Origin: UBA3951 sp050952125
Lineage (GTDB): Bacteria; Bacillota; Sulfobacillia; Fermentithermobacillales; Fermentithermobacillaceae
Assembly: GCA_050952125.1 (NCBI GenBank)
Contig: JBMNKK010000001.1
Span: forward strand, 248,001 to 312,000
DNA length: 64,000 bases
Direction: 5' to 3'
A program made the translations under genes and the position numbers. The notes below the pieces were generated by a model, which saw nothing but the letters and a program-made list of their open reading frames with translations, was not told where the DNA came from and did no database searches. Position 1 is the stretch's first letter. Every line of letters begins with the position of its first letter. Below are positions 33,079-41,560 of this stretch, one piece after another.

Positions 33079-34288
33079 GCTTCTTGACAGCTTTGACTCC
33101 GGCCAGGAAGGCTGCCAATCCAAAGAGGTTGAGCAGCCCGGCCGCGTAGAAGCTGACGTCGAAACTGCCCGTGACCTGGGCTATAGACCCGGTCACGGCA
33201 GGAGCGACGGACATCGCGCATGCTCCCCAGAAATTGAAGAGAGCCAGTACGGTGTTGCGAGTCCGGGCGGGCGAGTGTTCGGCAACGGATGCAACCAGGC
33301 CCGGGTCAATGACCAGTTTGCCCGTTGCCCCGTACAGCCCCAACGCGAAAGCGAGCGCAGCCGGGCTCCTCATGCCGGGTATAAGGGCTATGGCAACCGA
33401 CGCCACGGGCATCGCGCATCTCAATACGAAGGTCTTGTCCTGCTTTCTGTCTGCTACAGTCCCTCCAATGATCGTGGCCGGAGCCATGATGAGAGGCATC
33501 ACTATCGGGATGACTCTTGCGAGGCCTCCCTCAAGCCCGCGGGCGGTTTCAAGGTAATAGGGCATCCAGGTCAGCATTACGTAGAACCCGTACATGGACA
33601 GGAAGTGGGCGGCAGACATCAGGGCCAGGAAAACCCACGGGGCTGCGGACGAAGGCTGGTCGTCCTTGGTCGACACGGAGGGTTCCGCCGCATCGCTGCC
33701 CGATGTCCGCACTCTGGGGTTAGGCACCGCCGCCAAGACTAGGAAGATGAACGCGGCCGACGCAATACCTAACGCGACGAACGGCGTTTTCCATCCGTAA
33801 CCGGCGCTGGAGAGGAAGTTGCCGAGCACGAAGCCGACCGCGCTGCCCACGCCCGCACCGCCGGTAGTGATGGCCATGGCGAGCGACCTTCGCTCGGCCG
33901 GGACCGTGAAACTCACTATAGCCTGCTGACATGCGAAATACGAAGCTTGGCCCGCGCCGGTGAGCACTCTCGCTAGGAGGAACTGATAGGGGCTGCTAGA
34001 TACTGCACCCAATAACAGCCCTGCCGCCTGAATCCCAAACCCGGAGAGGAGCACTCGCCTGGAACCGAACTTGTCCGCAAGAAAACCGGACGGAATCTGC
34101 AGTATGGTGTAGGCCAAAAAGAACGAAGACGTGAGAAATCCCAAGAACCCTTGGGATAGGCCCCAGTAGTCTCCGATATCCTTAAGAGCAGACGATAGCG
34201 CCGTCCTCGTGGCGTACAGCAAAAGCCAACCCAGCGAAAGTACGACAATACTGGGAACCCAACTCTTCTCCCGGTTCTCTCTATCCAA
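33044..34288 (-). CDS. Major facilitator superfamily transporter
   Basis: 414 residues with twelve hydrophobic segments. The MFS loop 2-3 motif is GFLADKFGSRRVLLSG and the TM5-like GGAGVGSAVGFVLGNFLSSAGYGWK follows. This resembles the ACS or NNP-type permease subgroup (similar to glycerol-3-phosphate, hexuronate or nitrate carriers) but the substrate cannot be told. The start is TTG at 34288. It lies 114 bp downstream of the gamma-glutamyltransferase gene on the same strand, suggesting import of an amino acid or peptide. Confidence 0.88.
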   Translation of the reverse strand: MDRENREKSWVPSIVVLSLGWLLLYATRTALSSALKDIGDYWGLSQGFLGFLTSSFFLAYTILQIPSGFLADKFGSRRVLLSGFGIQAAGLLLGAVSSSPYQFLLARVLTGAGQASYFACQQAIVSFTVPAERRSLAMAITTGGAGVGSAVGFVLGNFLSSAGYGWKTPFVALGIASAAFIFLVLAAVPNPRVRTSGSDAAEPSVSTKDDQPSSAAPWVFLALMSAAHFLSMYGFYVMLTWMPYYLETARGLEGGLARVIPIVMPLIMAPATIIGGTVADRKQDKTFVLRCAMPVASVAIALIPGMRSPAALAFALGLYGATGKLVIDPGLVASVAEHSPARTRNTVLALFNFWGACAMSVAPAVTGSIAQVTGSFDVSFYAAGLLNLFGLAAFLAGVKAVKKPISSSRSLTHS

Positions 34289-34402
34289 TTCCGCGCCCCC
34301 ACCGTTGATCTCTCATATGACTAACGACCACCAGTACATTGTCCGCCAAGAAGAGGTAACCCGCAACGGTGGGCATGTTCCAATATCCTGAAATCAGGAT
34401 TG

Positions 34403-36022
34403 TCAGTATGCTAGAGCCAGGCCTCCGACCCTTCTGTCCGAGCCTGCTATGAGGGCGCCGGTGTTCGGATCCTTCATGATTATCTGCGCCCCGCCTCCGC
34501 CGGCAAAGGGTCCCACTGCCTTCACCGTGTGGCCCATGCTTGCGAGCTTCCTCAGGGTTTCATCGGGGAACCTGGACTCGAGCCTCAACTCATAGGGTTT
34601 TCCCAGGCCGATGACATCCGTGCCCGGCGAAGAGGTCCACCTGGGGAACTCCGCCGCGTCCTGGGGGCCAAGGCCGTAATCCAACATCAGACTCAGCATC
34701 TGCATATTCCACTGAGGCTGCCCGTCTCCACCGGGAGTCCCGCCGACAATGAACGGAGCGCCGTCCTTCAGCACCATATAGCAGTTGAGGGTGTGCATCG
34801 GGCGCTTACCGGGCATAAGGCAGTTCGGGTGGCCGGGTTCGAGAACAAACGACCTGCCGGCTCTGTTGTTCAAGAGGACGCCGGTACGGGGTACCATCAC
34901 GCCCGACCCGAAGGAAAACGCGTTGCTGTGGATGAACGAACAGCAGTTGCCCGCACTGTCCCAAGCCACAAATGAGGTAGTATCGCCGCCGCCGGAGAGG
35001 CCCTTCGCCGCCGCAGCCCTGTTCCGGTCGATTGACGTGACGGCGTCGCGCGCGTAATCCTTGGAGATATATCTGGAAACATCAAAACCGCTCGCCGCAG
35101 GGTCTCCCGCATGAGCGTTCCTGTCTCTGAAGGCTATCTTCTTCGCCTCAACCATCAGGTGAATGGCCTCGGCGCCCGCGGGATCGAGAGCGGCCATGTC
35201 AAAGGCCTCAAGAAGGTTGAGCTCCTCAAGCACTATGAAACCTTGGGAGACAGGCGCAGTCTGCAGAACAGTATATCCCCTGTAAGAGGTCTTGATGGGC
35301 TCATAGAAACCGTCAGGATCGTCGAGATGCCGTGCGAACTCGCCTCCGGCAAAGGTCCCTCCCATCTTGTCATTCATCTCGTAGAACCTTTCGGCGAACG
35401 GACCCTTATACATATACTCAGCGCCACTCTCGCCAAACGCTCGCAGCGTGCGCGCCATATCCGGTTGCCTAAGGAGCGTGCCCGGCTTGGGAGGCTCGCC
35501 GCCGGGCAAGAAGGTGGCAGCGGCTTCATCAAACTTGGCAAGTTTGGCCCTATCTGCAGCTACGGCTCGCGCGAACTCCGATGAAACCACAAACCCCTCC
35601 TCAGCGACCTTCGCGCCTTTTTCAAAGCACTTCTTCAGGCCAAAGGTGCCGAACCGCCTGTCAGCCAACTGGTAAGCCAGCGGTGCGCCGGGAACGGCCA
35701 CCGAGAAGATACCATCTTGCGGAAGAATCGGGCCGGTGCCGGCGAAGAAGTCGAGGGTGGAGTTGTCGCCCGGGGCTCCGCTGCCGTTCAGCGCCGTAAT
35801 CGTGCCGGTACCGGCGTCGTAGTATATGAAGAACACGTCGCCGCCCAGCCCACACATGTGCGGCAGGACTACCGCTGTAACCGAAGCCATGGTGAGGCAG
35901 GCGTCCATCGCGTTCCCCCCCTCCTTAAGCGCTTCAATGCCTGCAAGCGCGGCCAAAGGGTGAGCCGCCGCGACCATTCCGTTTCTTCCCACGTGAGCTT
36001 TGGCGAACCTCGATTCCGACAT
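34403..36022 (-). CDS. ggt: Gamma-glutamyltransferase
   Basis: 539-residue Ntn-hydrolase that splits or transfers gamma-glutamyl groups of glutathione-like compounds. The precursor self-cleaves before the nucleophile Thr, seen in SGGGDTTSFVAWD at about residue 347. Other family blocks are GGNAMDACLTMASVTAVVLPH and GVLLNNRAGRS. The start ATG at 36022 has AGGGGG before it. No signal peptide is visible, so it may be the cytoplasmic type seen in many Bacillota and archaea that acts on other amides. It probably shares a transcript with the MFS gene. Confidence 0.92.
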   Translation of the reverse strand: MSESRFAKAHVGRNGMVAAAHPLAALAGIEALKEGGNAMDACLTMASVTAVVLPHMCGLGGDVFFIYYDAGTGTITALNGSGAPGDNSTLDFFAGTGPILPQDGIFSVAVPGAPLAYQLADRRFGTFGLKKCFEKGAKVAEEGFVVSSEFARAVAADRAKLAKFDEAAATFLPGGEPPKPGTLLRQPDMARTLRAFGESGAEYMYKGPFAERFYEMNDKMGGTFAGGEFARHLDDPDGFYEPIKTSYRGYTVLQTAPVSQGFIVLEELNLLEAFDMAALDPAGAEAIHLMVEAKKIAFRDRNAHAGDPAASGFDVSRYISKDYARDAVTSIDRNRAAAAKGLSGGGDTTSFVAWDSAGNCCSFIHSNAFSFGSGVMVPRTGVLLNNRAGRSFVLEPGHPNCLMPGKRPMHTLNCYMVLKDGAPFIVGGTPGGDGQPQWNMQMLSLMLDYGLGPQDAAEFPRWTSSPGTDVIGLGKPYELRLESRFPDETLRKLASMGHTVKAVGPFAGGGGAQIIMKDPNTGALIAGSDRRVGGLALAY

Positions 36023-36154
36023 GGTGAAGCCCCCTTGACATGATGTGGTGCATAACAACAACCGATCAATCTCTATCGTTATTCCGCTCTCATCAGTCTG
36101 TGCCTACGGCGCGATGGTTACGTACTCGCGACGAGTCTCTTTTCGCTGGGCATC

Positions 36155-36184
36155 TGGACATCCCCTTCGTACGCCTGGGATAAT
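36155..36184 (+). promoter_or_regulatory. Sigma-A-type promoter of the RidA-family gene
   Basis: TGGACA at 36155-36160 and GATAAT at 36179-36184 are separated by 18 bp, close to the housekeeping consensus. It lies 46 bp before the ATG at 36230. Confidence 0.65.
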
Positions 36185-36229
36185 ACGGTAGACATCCTGG
36201 AGCAACCCGAAGCATGAAGGAGGTTCCTT

Positions 36230-36691
36230 ATGAACGCTGAGCAGCGCATCAAAGAGCTCGGATACGTCCTCCCCACTGGCAGGAAGCCTATGGCCAACTA
36301 CGTGTTGTGGAAACGAGTCGGCAACATGGTCTACCTGTCAGGCCACGGCTGCAACGGTGAAGAAGAGACCTGGGTCGGGAAAGTCGGTAAGGACCTTACT
36401 GTGGAGCAGGGATACGAGGCTGCTCGAAGCTGCGGATTGGCCCTGCTCGCGACTCTCAAGTCGGCCATTGGGGATCTGGATAAGGTAAAGAACATAGTGA
36501 AGGTCTTGGGGATGGTCAACTCCGCAGATGACTTCGGCGATCAGCCTAAGGTTATCAATGGCGCATCAGACCTGTTCGTCGAGGTTTTCGGCGAGAAGGG
36601 CAGGCACGCGAGGTCTGCGGTAGGTATGGCGGGACTTCCGAGGAACATCCCGGTGGAGATAGAGATGATAGTGGAGGTCGAGCCCGAGTAG
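36230..36691 (+). CDS. RidA/YjgF/UK114 family protein
   Basis: 153 residues. RidA proteins hydrolyse reactive enamines and imines released by PLP enzymes. The trimer-interface region GRHARSAVGMAGLPRNIPVEIEM contains the Arg that binds the substrate carboxylate. AAGGAGG lies seven bases before the ATG. This subgroup, with the N-terminal MNAEQRIKELGY and GHGCNGEEETW insertion, is the longer RidA type seen beside amino acid catabolism genes. The peptidase and PLP enzymes nearby fit such a role. An unusual hairpin array starts right after its stop codon. Confidence 0.9.
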   Translation: MNAEQRIKELGYVLPTGRKPMANYVLWKRVGNMVYLSGHGCNGEEETWVGKVGKDLTVEQGYEAARSCGLALLATLKSAIGDLDKVKNIVKVLGMVNSADDFGDQPKVINGASDLFVEVFGEKGRHARSAVGMAGLPRNIPVEIEMIVEVEPE

Positions 36692-36698
36692 GCTCTGC

Positions 36699-36985
36699 TC
36701 TATTGCTCTCTGAGGAGCGATACTTCCGGGCTATTGCTCGCTGTGGTGCAATACTTCCGGGCTATTGCACTCTGTGGTGCGATGCACTCCTATGAGCAAT
36801 GCCCCGGCCAACCTGCTCACTATGAGCAATACTTTCGATCCATTGCTTCCCTACGTGCAATACTTCCCGGCCATTGCTCGCTGCGGTGCAATGCACTCCT
36901 ATATGCAATGCCCCGGCCGACCTGCTCACTATGAGCAATACTTTCGATCCATTGCTTCCCTACGTGCAATGCCCCGACTTCCCTA
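36699..36985 (+). repeat. Array of short ATTGC/GCAAT hairpins with a 109-bp tandem repeat
   Basis: At least six hairpin units of the form ATTGCW-8 bases-WGCAAT follow one another at about 30-80 bp spacing between the ridA-like and XRE genes. Their loops fall in two sets, CGCTGTGG-like and TCCCTACG-like. Units are joined by CCGGGC and ACTTTCGATCC linkers. Within this, the block from 36784 (GCACTCCTAT) recurs at 36893, giving a 109-bp tandem duplication with few changes. It does not encode a plausible protein; apparent frames across it are Cys-rich and repetitive. No known element type is recognised. Confidence 0.8.
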
Positions 36986-36989
36986 GCTC

Positions 36990-37415
36990 CTACTTCCGCC
37001 TAGACCCTCTCTCGTAGCGCTTCTTGGCATCAACCCACGTAGTCACAATGGCTTCCAATTCGGAGGGCGATAGATCCTTCTCGCTCAAGCCCCTCGCGAG
37101 CCTAACGTAAGCCCAGTCTCGCGATGCTTCATCCCTCACAAATTGGTATAGGTCCGGTGGAAGGTCGTACACCCACCCGGGCATTTTGGTCTCTACGTTG
37201 TCGAGGGGGTGGTGGCCGGCCTCGCGCATGAGGACATCGTACGAAATGCAGAGCGCGGCAGATAAGGCATGCAAAACGCTAGGCGACGGGCGCTTCCTAT
37301 CTCCCGCCTCAATCCTGGATATCTCGCTATTGCTGAGGCCCGAAACGGAAGCCAGCTGACGCTGGCTCATACCCAGCTCGATCCGCCTCTTCTTGATAGT
37401 CTCGCCGATTCCCAT
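36990..37415 (-). CDS. XRE-family transcriptional regulator
   Basis: 141 residues. The N-terminal helix-turn-helix (about residues 6-62: IKKRRIELGMSQRQLASVSG and LSNSEISRIEAG) is of the Cro/CI type. The C-terminal 75 residues (GWVYDLPPDLYQFVRDEASR) are not a recognised sensor. The ATG at 37415 lies within eight bases of a TATACA sequence, so the mRNA might be leaderless. It is divergent from a second, smaller HTH gene, the usual layout of a phage-like or toxin-type switch. Confidence 0.85.
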   Translation of the reverse strand: MGIGETIKKRRIELGMSQRQLASVSGLSNSEISRIEAGDRKRPSPSVLHALSAALCISYDVLMREAGHHPLDNVETKMPGWVYDLPPDLYQFVRDEASRDWAYVRLARGLSEKDLSPSELEAIVTTWVDAKKRYERGSRRK

Positions 37416-37482
37416 AGCCCAAGTGTATACGGGCAGTTGACATTCGGCAACACCGTCCAGAGTCTTTGTCGAACGATTCGCG

Positions 37483-37511
37483 TTGACTCATATCAACACT
37501 ATTCCTATACT
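37483..37511 (+). promoter_or_regulatory. Strong sigma-A promoter with nearby operator-like repeats
   Basis: TTGACT at 37483-37488 and TATACT at 37506-37511 are separated by 17 bp. The -35 box overlaps the inverted repeat TTGACTCATATCAA, and CTGTTG/CAACAG arms flank the start region (37510-37535). It drives the small HTH gene and could be bound by either XRE protein. Confidence 0.8.
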
Positions 37512-37546
37512 GTTGTTGTTCCCTACAGGCAACAGAGGTGAACGCG

Positions 37547-37765
37547 ATGAACGTCTTCTCTCCTTCCCGCCTGAGAACAGCGCTCCGCGCCAGCGGGATG
37601 ACGCAAGCGGAACTCGCCAGAAAGATGGGGGTGTCAAAGGCGTCACTCTCGAGGATCATAAGGGGGCTGCGCTCTCCGAATTCCAGATTTATCGCCGCAC
37701 TCAAACTCGGATTCCCGGAACTGCCAATGGAGTACTTCTTTGAGGCCGAAGATGTCAAACACTAG
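37547..37765 (+). CDS. Small XRE-family DNA-binding protein
   Basis: 72 residues from the ATG at 37547 (AGAGGTG upstream), almost wholly a Cro-type HTH: LRTALRASGMTQAELARKMG and VSKASLSRIIRGLRSPNS. It lacks an effector domain. It overlaps the following gene (ATG within its last codons) and faces the larger XRE gene across the promoter region, as in a two-repressor switch. Confidence 0.85.
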   Translation: MNVFSPSRLRTALRASGMTQAELARKMGVSKASLSRIIRGLRSPNSRFIAALKLGFPELPMEYFFEAEDVKH

Positions 37766-38123
37766 TCTCGCGGATGAAATAAGGTGGCTCCCGTTCAGAG
37801 ATACGTCCCATAGGAGCACTCTTCTCTGCCTTATGGCGAGAGCGAGGATTGGCACGGCTGACGATGCTTTCGTCCCACTCTATCTATTGGCGGCCACGGG
37901 ACCGCATTCAGAGTGTTACGTGGGGCCGTCGGGAATCGACTTCGACGGCCTGGCTAAAGCGTCCGTCCGAATGGGCAGCGCGGTCACGGCCCTGCTTCAG
38001 CTTGCAGAGGCACTGTCCAAGCCGGACTCGCCTTTCGACATAACTCAGGTCTTGAGCGCCCTTGAAGGCACGCCGGAGCACTCCATCGCCGTACAGGCAC
38101 TGCGGATGAAGTGGGAGATCTAG
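37752..38123 (+). CDS. Hypothetical protein coupled to the small HTH gene
   Basis: 123 residues, not recognised. It begins MSNTSLADEIRWLPFRDTSH. The sequence has mixed helices and strands (LYLLAATGPHSECYVGPSG; SVRMGSAVTALLQLAEALSK) and no membrane segment or known motif. Its ATG overlaps the HTH stop by 14 bp, so translation is coupled. Such genes beside XRE pairs are often effectors or antitoxin-like partners, but that is only context. It may belong to a small mobile regulatory cassette with the two XRE genes. Confidence 0.6.
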   Translation: MSNTSLADEIRWLPFRDTSHRSTLLCLMARARIGTADDAFVPLYLLAATGPHSECYVGPSGIDFDGLAKASVRMGSAVTALLQLAEALSKPDSPFDITQVLSALEGTPEHSIAVQALRMKWEI

Positions 38124-38320
38124 AGTCATCCCGACGCATCTATCAAACCGCGTCTGACACCGGATGCCGGGCCAGCGACCTGATGCACACAAAGCACAGA
38201 GGATCGGTTCGCTGTCGCCGCCCGCGCGAACCTCGTCCTGCGTCAACCTATCTGACATGAGGAATAGCATGGTATAACTAACCCTGAGAGAAGTTCATAG
38301 AATTGGGGAGAATCTGGCAT

Positions 38321-39841
38321 ATGTTCCGACATCGGTTTCCACTGAAAAGCAAGATCGCGGCAGGCGCTCTGGCCGCACTTATACTCGCGATTGCCTGGAG
38401 TTCAGGCGGGGCTGCAGCATCAGGCAACCCGCAGCAGTCCGCCGCTCCGAATGGGCCGCCTGCCGTAAACACGTCTCAGTCAAGTGGTCGAGCCGTCAAT
38501 GTATACCTTGACGACCTCCCGGTTGCGTTCCCTATACAGCCGTTCCTCATGGGCTCGACGACGATGGTCCCGCTGAGAGCCCTGTCCGAAGCCCTAGGGT
38601 TCACGGTGACCTGGGATGAATCGGGAAGCGTACGCTGCCAGAAGGGCGACATCTCGATAGACCTCGTGCTGGGCAGTTCCACCGTTAGGGTAAATGAAGC
38701 GGAAGTGATCCTGCCGGAGCCGCCTTGCCTGTCAGGAGACCACACCGTAATTCCGCTGAGGTTCTTCAGTGAGGCAATGGGGTTTGAGGTGAACTGGGAA
38801 CCGGATACATACACTGCTTGGGTGAAGTCGCCTAAGTCGCCGGTGCCCGTATGGGGATTCTACGCGCTTGGAACCACAGGCTACTCGAGTTGGCAAGATC
38901 TCTTTGGCGATACGTACCCATACCCCCTAGAGCCGGGGCCCGAGACACCGGCGTCGCATATTACAGGTGCCATCCTCGGGTGGTTTGCGGTGAGCGAAAA
39001 CGGCCGCATAACATCTGAAGGGCACGTCTCAGGATTTTCGCGCCCCGACGGCTGGGGAAGCGTTATGATGCTCCTCAGGGCGACCAAGTCAAAGGCCTAT
39101 GCCATGTACTACGCAGATAATGCCGGAGGAAACCTCTCGGACATCCTTGGCAGTCCGGCAAAAAGACAGCGGCTGGCCACCTCCATCGCGTCGTCGGCAG
39201 CCGGATTTGACGGTGCCGTCCTGGATTTCGAGGGCCTCGGCTTCGATCCTGAAGATGCCGAAAAGGACGCTGCCAACTTCACCGCATTCGTGGATACTCT
39301 CAAGACCTATCTCGCGGACATCCCCCTCTCCGTGGTGCTTCATCCGCAAAATAGCGTCTACAAGGGATACGACCACAAAGCCCTCGGCAGCAAGGCAGAC
39401 TCGGTAATCCTTATGGCCTACGGGTACGAGGAACCGGGAAAACCCACGCCGACCGCGCCCTGGAAGATGGTAGATGAAGCCATCCGGCTGGAGATCCAAG
39501 AAGTACCGGCCGACAAGATCATCCTGGGATTGCCTGCCTACGGCACGGTGTACTCGGAAAACACCGAAGGCGCGCGAAAGGTTTTGACGCCGGCGGCAAG
39601 AGATCCGGTTGGCCCGGACGGAGTTGAGAGAACCTACTCCCCTGAGTTCGCGTGCGAGTACTCCACATGGTCTGACGGTGAAACCGTTTTCCACGCATAC
39701 ACTGAAAGCGACCGATCCTTGGCCGCCCGGGTCTCGCTGGCGAAGCGGCACGGCCTGGGAGGCGTCGCAATTTGGAGACTTGGACTGCTCCAAGAAGGCT
39801 GGTTGGACGTAATACGTAGTGTGGCTGAGCCTCTGAGATAG
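38321..39841 (+). CDS. Exported copper-amine-oxidase-N-domain plus GH18-like protein
   Basis: 506 residues from the ATG at 38321 (GGGGAG ten bases upstream; an in-frame TTG at 38303 is possible). A signal peptide (IAAGALAALILAIAWSSG) is followed by a Cu_amine_oxidN1-type domain (VNVYLDDLPVAFPIQPFLMG; LRALSEALGFTVTWDE), a non-catalytic wall-associated module common in clostridia. Residues ~165-500 form a GH18 (chitinase-like) barrel with FDGAVLDFEGLG, which keeps the catalytic Glu but has Val where the middle Asp is usual, as in YaaH-type wall-lytic enzymes. It probably acts on cell wall sugars. Confidence 0.85.
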   Translation: MFRHRFPLKSKIAAGALAALILAIAWSSGGAAASGNPQQSAAPNGPPAVNTSQSSGRAVNVYLDDLPVAFPIQPFLMGSTTMVPLRALSEALGFTVTWDESGSVRCQKGDISIDLVLGSSTVRVNEAEVILPEPPCLSGDHTVIPLRFFSEAMGFEVNWEPDTYTAWVKSPKSPVPVWGFYALGTTGYSSWQDLFGDTYPYPLEPGPETPASHITGAILGWFAVSENGRITSEGHVSGFSRPDGWGSVMMLLRATKSKAYAMYYADNAGGNLSDILGSPAKRQRLATSIASSAAGFDGAVLDFEGLGFDPEDAEKDAANFTAFVDTLKTYLADIPLSVVLHPQNSVYKGYDHKALGSKADSVILMAYGYEEPGKPTPTAPWKMVDEAIRLEIQEVPADKIILGLPAYGTVYSENTEGARKVLTPAARDPVGPDGVERTYSPEFACEYSTWSDGETVFHAYTESDRSLAARVSLAKRHGLGGVAIWRLGLLQEGWLDVIRSVAEPLR

Positions 39842-39931
39842 GCCTGGGCCCCCTTAGAGGGCGACAGGCAACTCGCGAGCAATGCCGCAGCTGTGGGAAT
39901 CATCAATAACGCACACGGGAGGTGCCCACCT

Positions 39932-41560
39932 ATGAACAGGCGAAAAGCGGCGGCGTTTCTTCTGATCGTGACCTTAGTGGCGTTGGCGGTCTTTTTTCCC
40001 AGCTCAGCTGAAGCTTCTTTCTACTTCCACATCCCCAAGCAACAAGACCAGCTGACGATTAACGAAAACGGGTCGGTCACCCTGGTTCGCTACTTCGACT
40101 TCTTCGTAGAGGCATCGTCGACCGATGCAGGGACAGAGATCTGGGCCGGCCTCCCGACTTCATCTACGAGGGTCACCTCGGTCGTAGACGATGACGGAAA
40201 CAAGGTTGACTTTAATGTGAGAAGCTCAGGCGGAGAGTACGTGGTCACTCTCAAAGGCTTCTCGATTAAGCCCGGCACGGGCATGGGATTCACCGTCACG
40301 GCGGAAATCCCGAACTTCATTTTCCCCGACACCCGCAACGAAGGTTACGTTACCATGCAGTATTTTCCGGCGTGGTGGTCGTCAACTGTCAAAACCCAGG
40401 ATATCGCGGTGATATTGCCGGGAGCCGTAGAGAAGTCCGAAATCAGGACGGGCTCACGACTTTGGGACGGCATCGCGCAGACCGAAGAAGGAGCGTATGT
40501 GGTCACCTGGCAGTTCAGCGACCTCAAGGCGAATGAGAAGGTAAGCATCAACATCGGTTTTCCGGAAAAGTACGTCACCCTCCCGGTCAAGGAGGACCCG
40601 CGCCCTACCCCTATCGCACCCGGGATACCCGGATTCTCCGACAACCGCGGACTTGACCCTCTTATCGGCGTATTTGGCATGATATTTGTAGCCGGAATCG
40701 TGATGGCGGTGATAAGGGCCAACAATCGCGAGGCTTACTCGTCTCCGGAGGTGCGCATGGAGGGCGTTGGGGTCAACGAGACGCTTTCTCCCGTTGAGGT
40801 CTCTATCTTGCTCAAGCAGCCGCCCGAGAAAACCTTAACCCTGCTCCTCTTCAACCTCGTCAAGAAAGGTGTCTTGAGAGTCACCTCAACCGAACCGCTG
40901 CGGGTTTCCGTGGATAACACGAAAAACCTGGAAGAGGCCGAGAGGTTGTTTGTGGAGGCCGTGGACCGTTTCACCGGCGAGATTGACCCGAAGAAGCTCA
41001 TCCCCTGCTTCAGATACTTGGCGGTCGCGCTGAACGAGAAACTGAAACCCTACTGCCGCCGCGATACCGAAGAATTCTACAGAGGACTCATCCGGCAGAT
41101 GTGGGACGAAGTCACGGCCGCGGGCACTCCCGAACTGAAGCTGGAGGCTATGGACCGGAACATGCTGTGGCTCTTGCAGGACGAAGACCGGATGCAGGCG
41201 GCCGAAGAGGAGTTCCCGCGCGACAGGACCGCAGATGCCCTGCCAAACTGGTGGCTGTACGGGTTCATGTTCAACAGGCCGTTTGGCTACATGTACTACA
41301 TGTGGCCCGGCTCCATATTCGGCCAGTATAGCGGCATATACGGCGGGCTCATCGGCGATCGTCAAGAGGACTTCAGAGAGGTTACGGAGGAAGTCTTTAG
41401 ACCTGCGGTTCCTCCTACCAGGTTCTTCGGCACCGGAGGCGGCGCCCGGAGCGGGCGAGGCGGTGGCGGAGGCTTCACCCCGCCCAGCTGCGCTTGCGCG
41501 TGTGCCTGCGTATCGTGTGCGTGCGCCTGCGCTTGCGCGGGTGGAGGAGGATGCACCTAG
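39932..41560 (+). CDS. DUF2207-like predicted membrane protein with Cys-Ala tail
   Basis: 542 residues from the ATG at 39932 with GGGAGG upstream. A signal peptide (AAAFLLIVTLVALAVFFPSS) precedes a beta-rich extracytoplasmic domain (about 25-225, HIPKQQDQLTINENGSVTLV). One membrane helix follows (LIGVFGMIFVAGIVMAVI, about 237-254), then a cytoplasmic helical region. The C-terminus is unusual: a glycine/arginine-rich hinge and then a run of alternating Cys-Ala in two blocks ending AGGGGCT. Such Cys-Ala tails occur in some Bacillota relatives; their role is unknown to me. Metal binding or covalent modification is possible. Confidence 0.75.
   Translation: MNRRKAAAFLLIVTLVALAVFFPSSAEASFYFHIPKQQDQLTINENGSVTLVRYFDFFVEASSTDAGTEIWAGLPTSSTRVTSVVDDDGNKVDFNVRSSGGEYVVTLKGFSIKPGTGMGFTVTAEIPNFIFPDTRNEGYVTMQYFPAWWSSTVKTQDIAVILPGAVEKSEIRTGSRLWDGIAQTEEGAYVVTWQFSDLKANEKVSINIGFPEKYVTLPVKEDPRPTPIAPGIPGFSDNRGLDPLIGVFGMIFVAGIVMAVIRANNREAYSSPEVRMEGVGVNETLSPVEVSILLKQPPEKTLTLLLFNLVKKGVLRVTSTEPLRVSVDNTKNLEEAERLFVEAVDRFTGEIDPKKLIPCFRYLAVALNEKLKPYCRRDTEEFYRGLIRQMWDEVTAAGTPELKLEAMDRNMLWLLQDEDRMQAAEEEFPRDRTADALPNWWLYGFMFNRPFGYMYYMWPGSIFGQYSGIYGGLIGDRQEDFREVTEEVFRPAVPPTRFFGTGGGARSGRGGGGGFTPPSCACACACVSCACACACAGGGGCT

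Noticed and set aside
36699..36985. CRISPR array
   Set aside because: The units are hairpins with variable spacing and recurring linkers; there are no unique spacers of equal length and no cas genes nearby.
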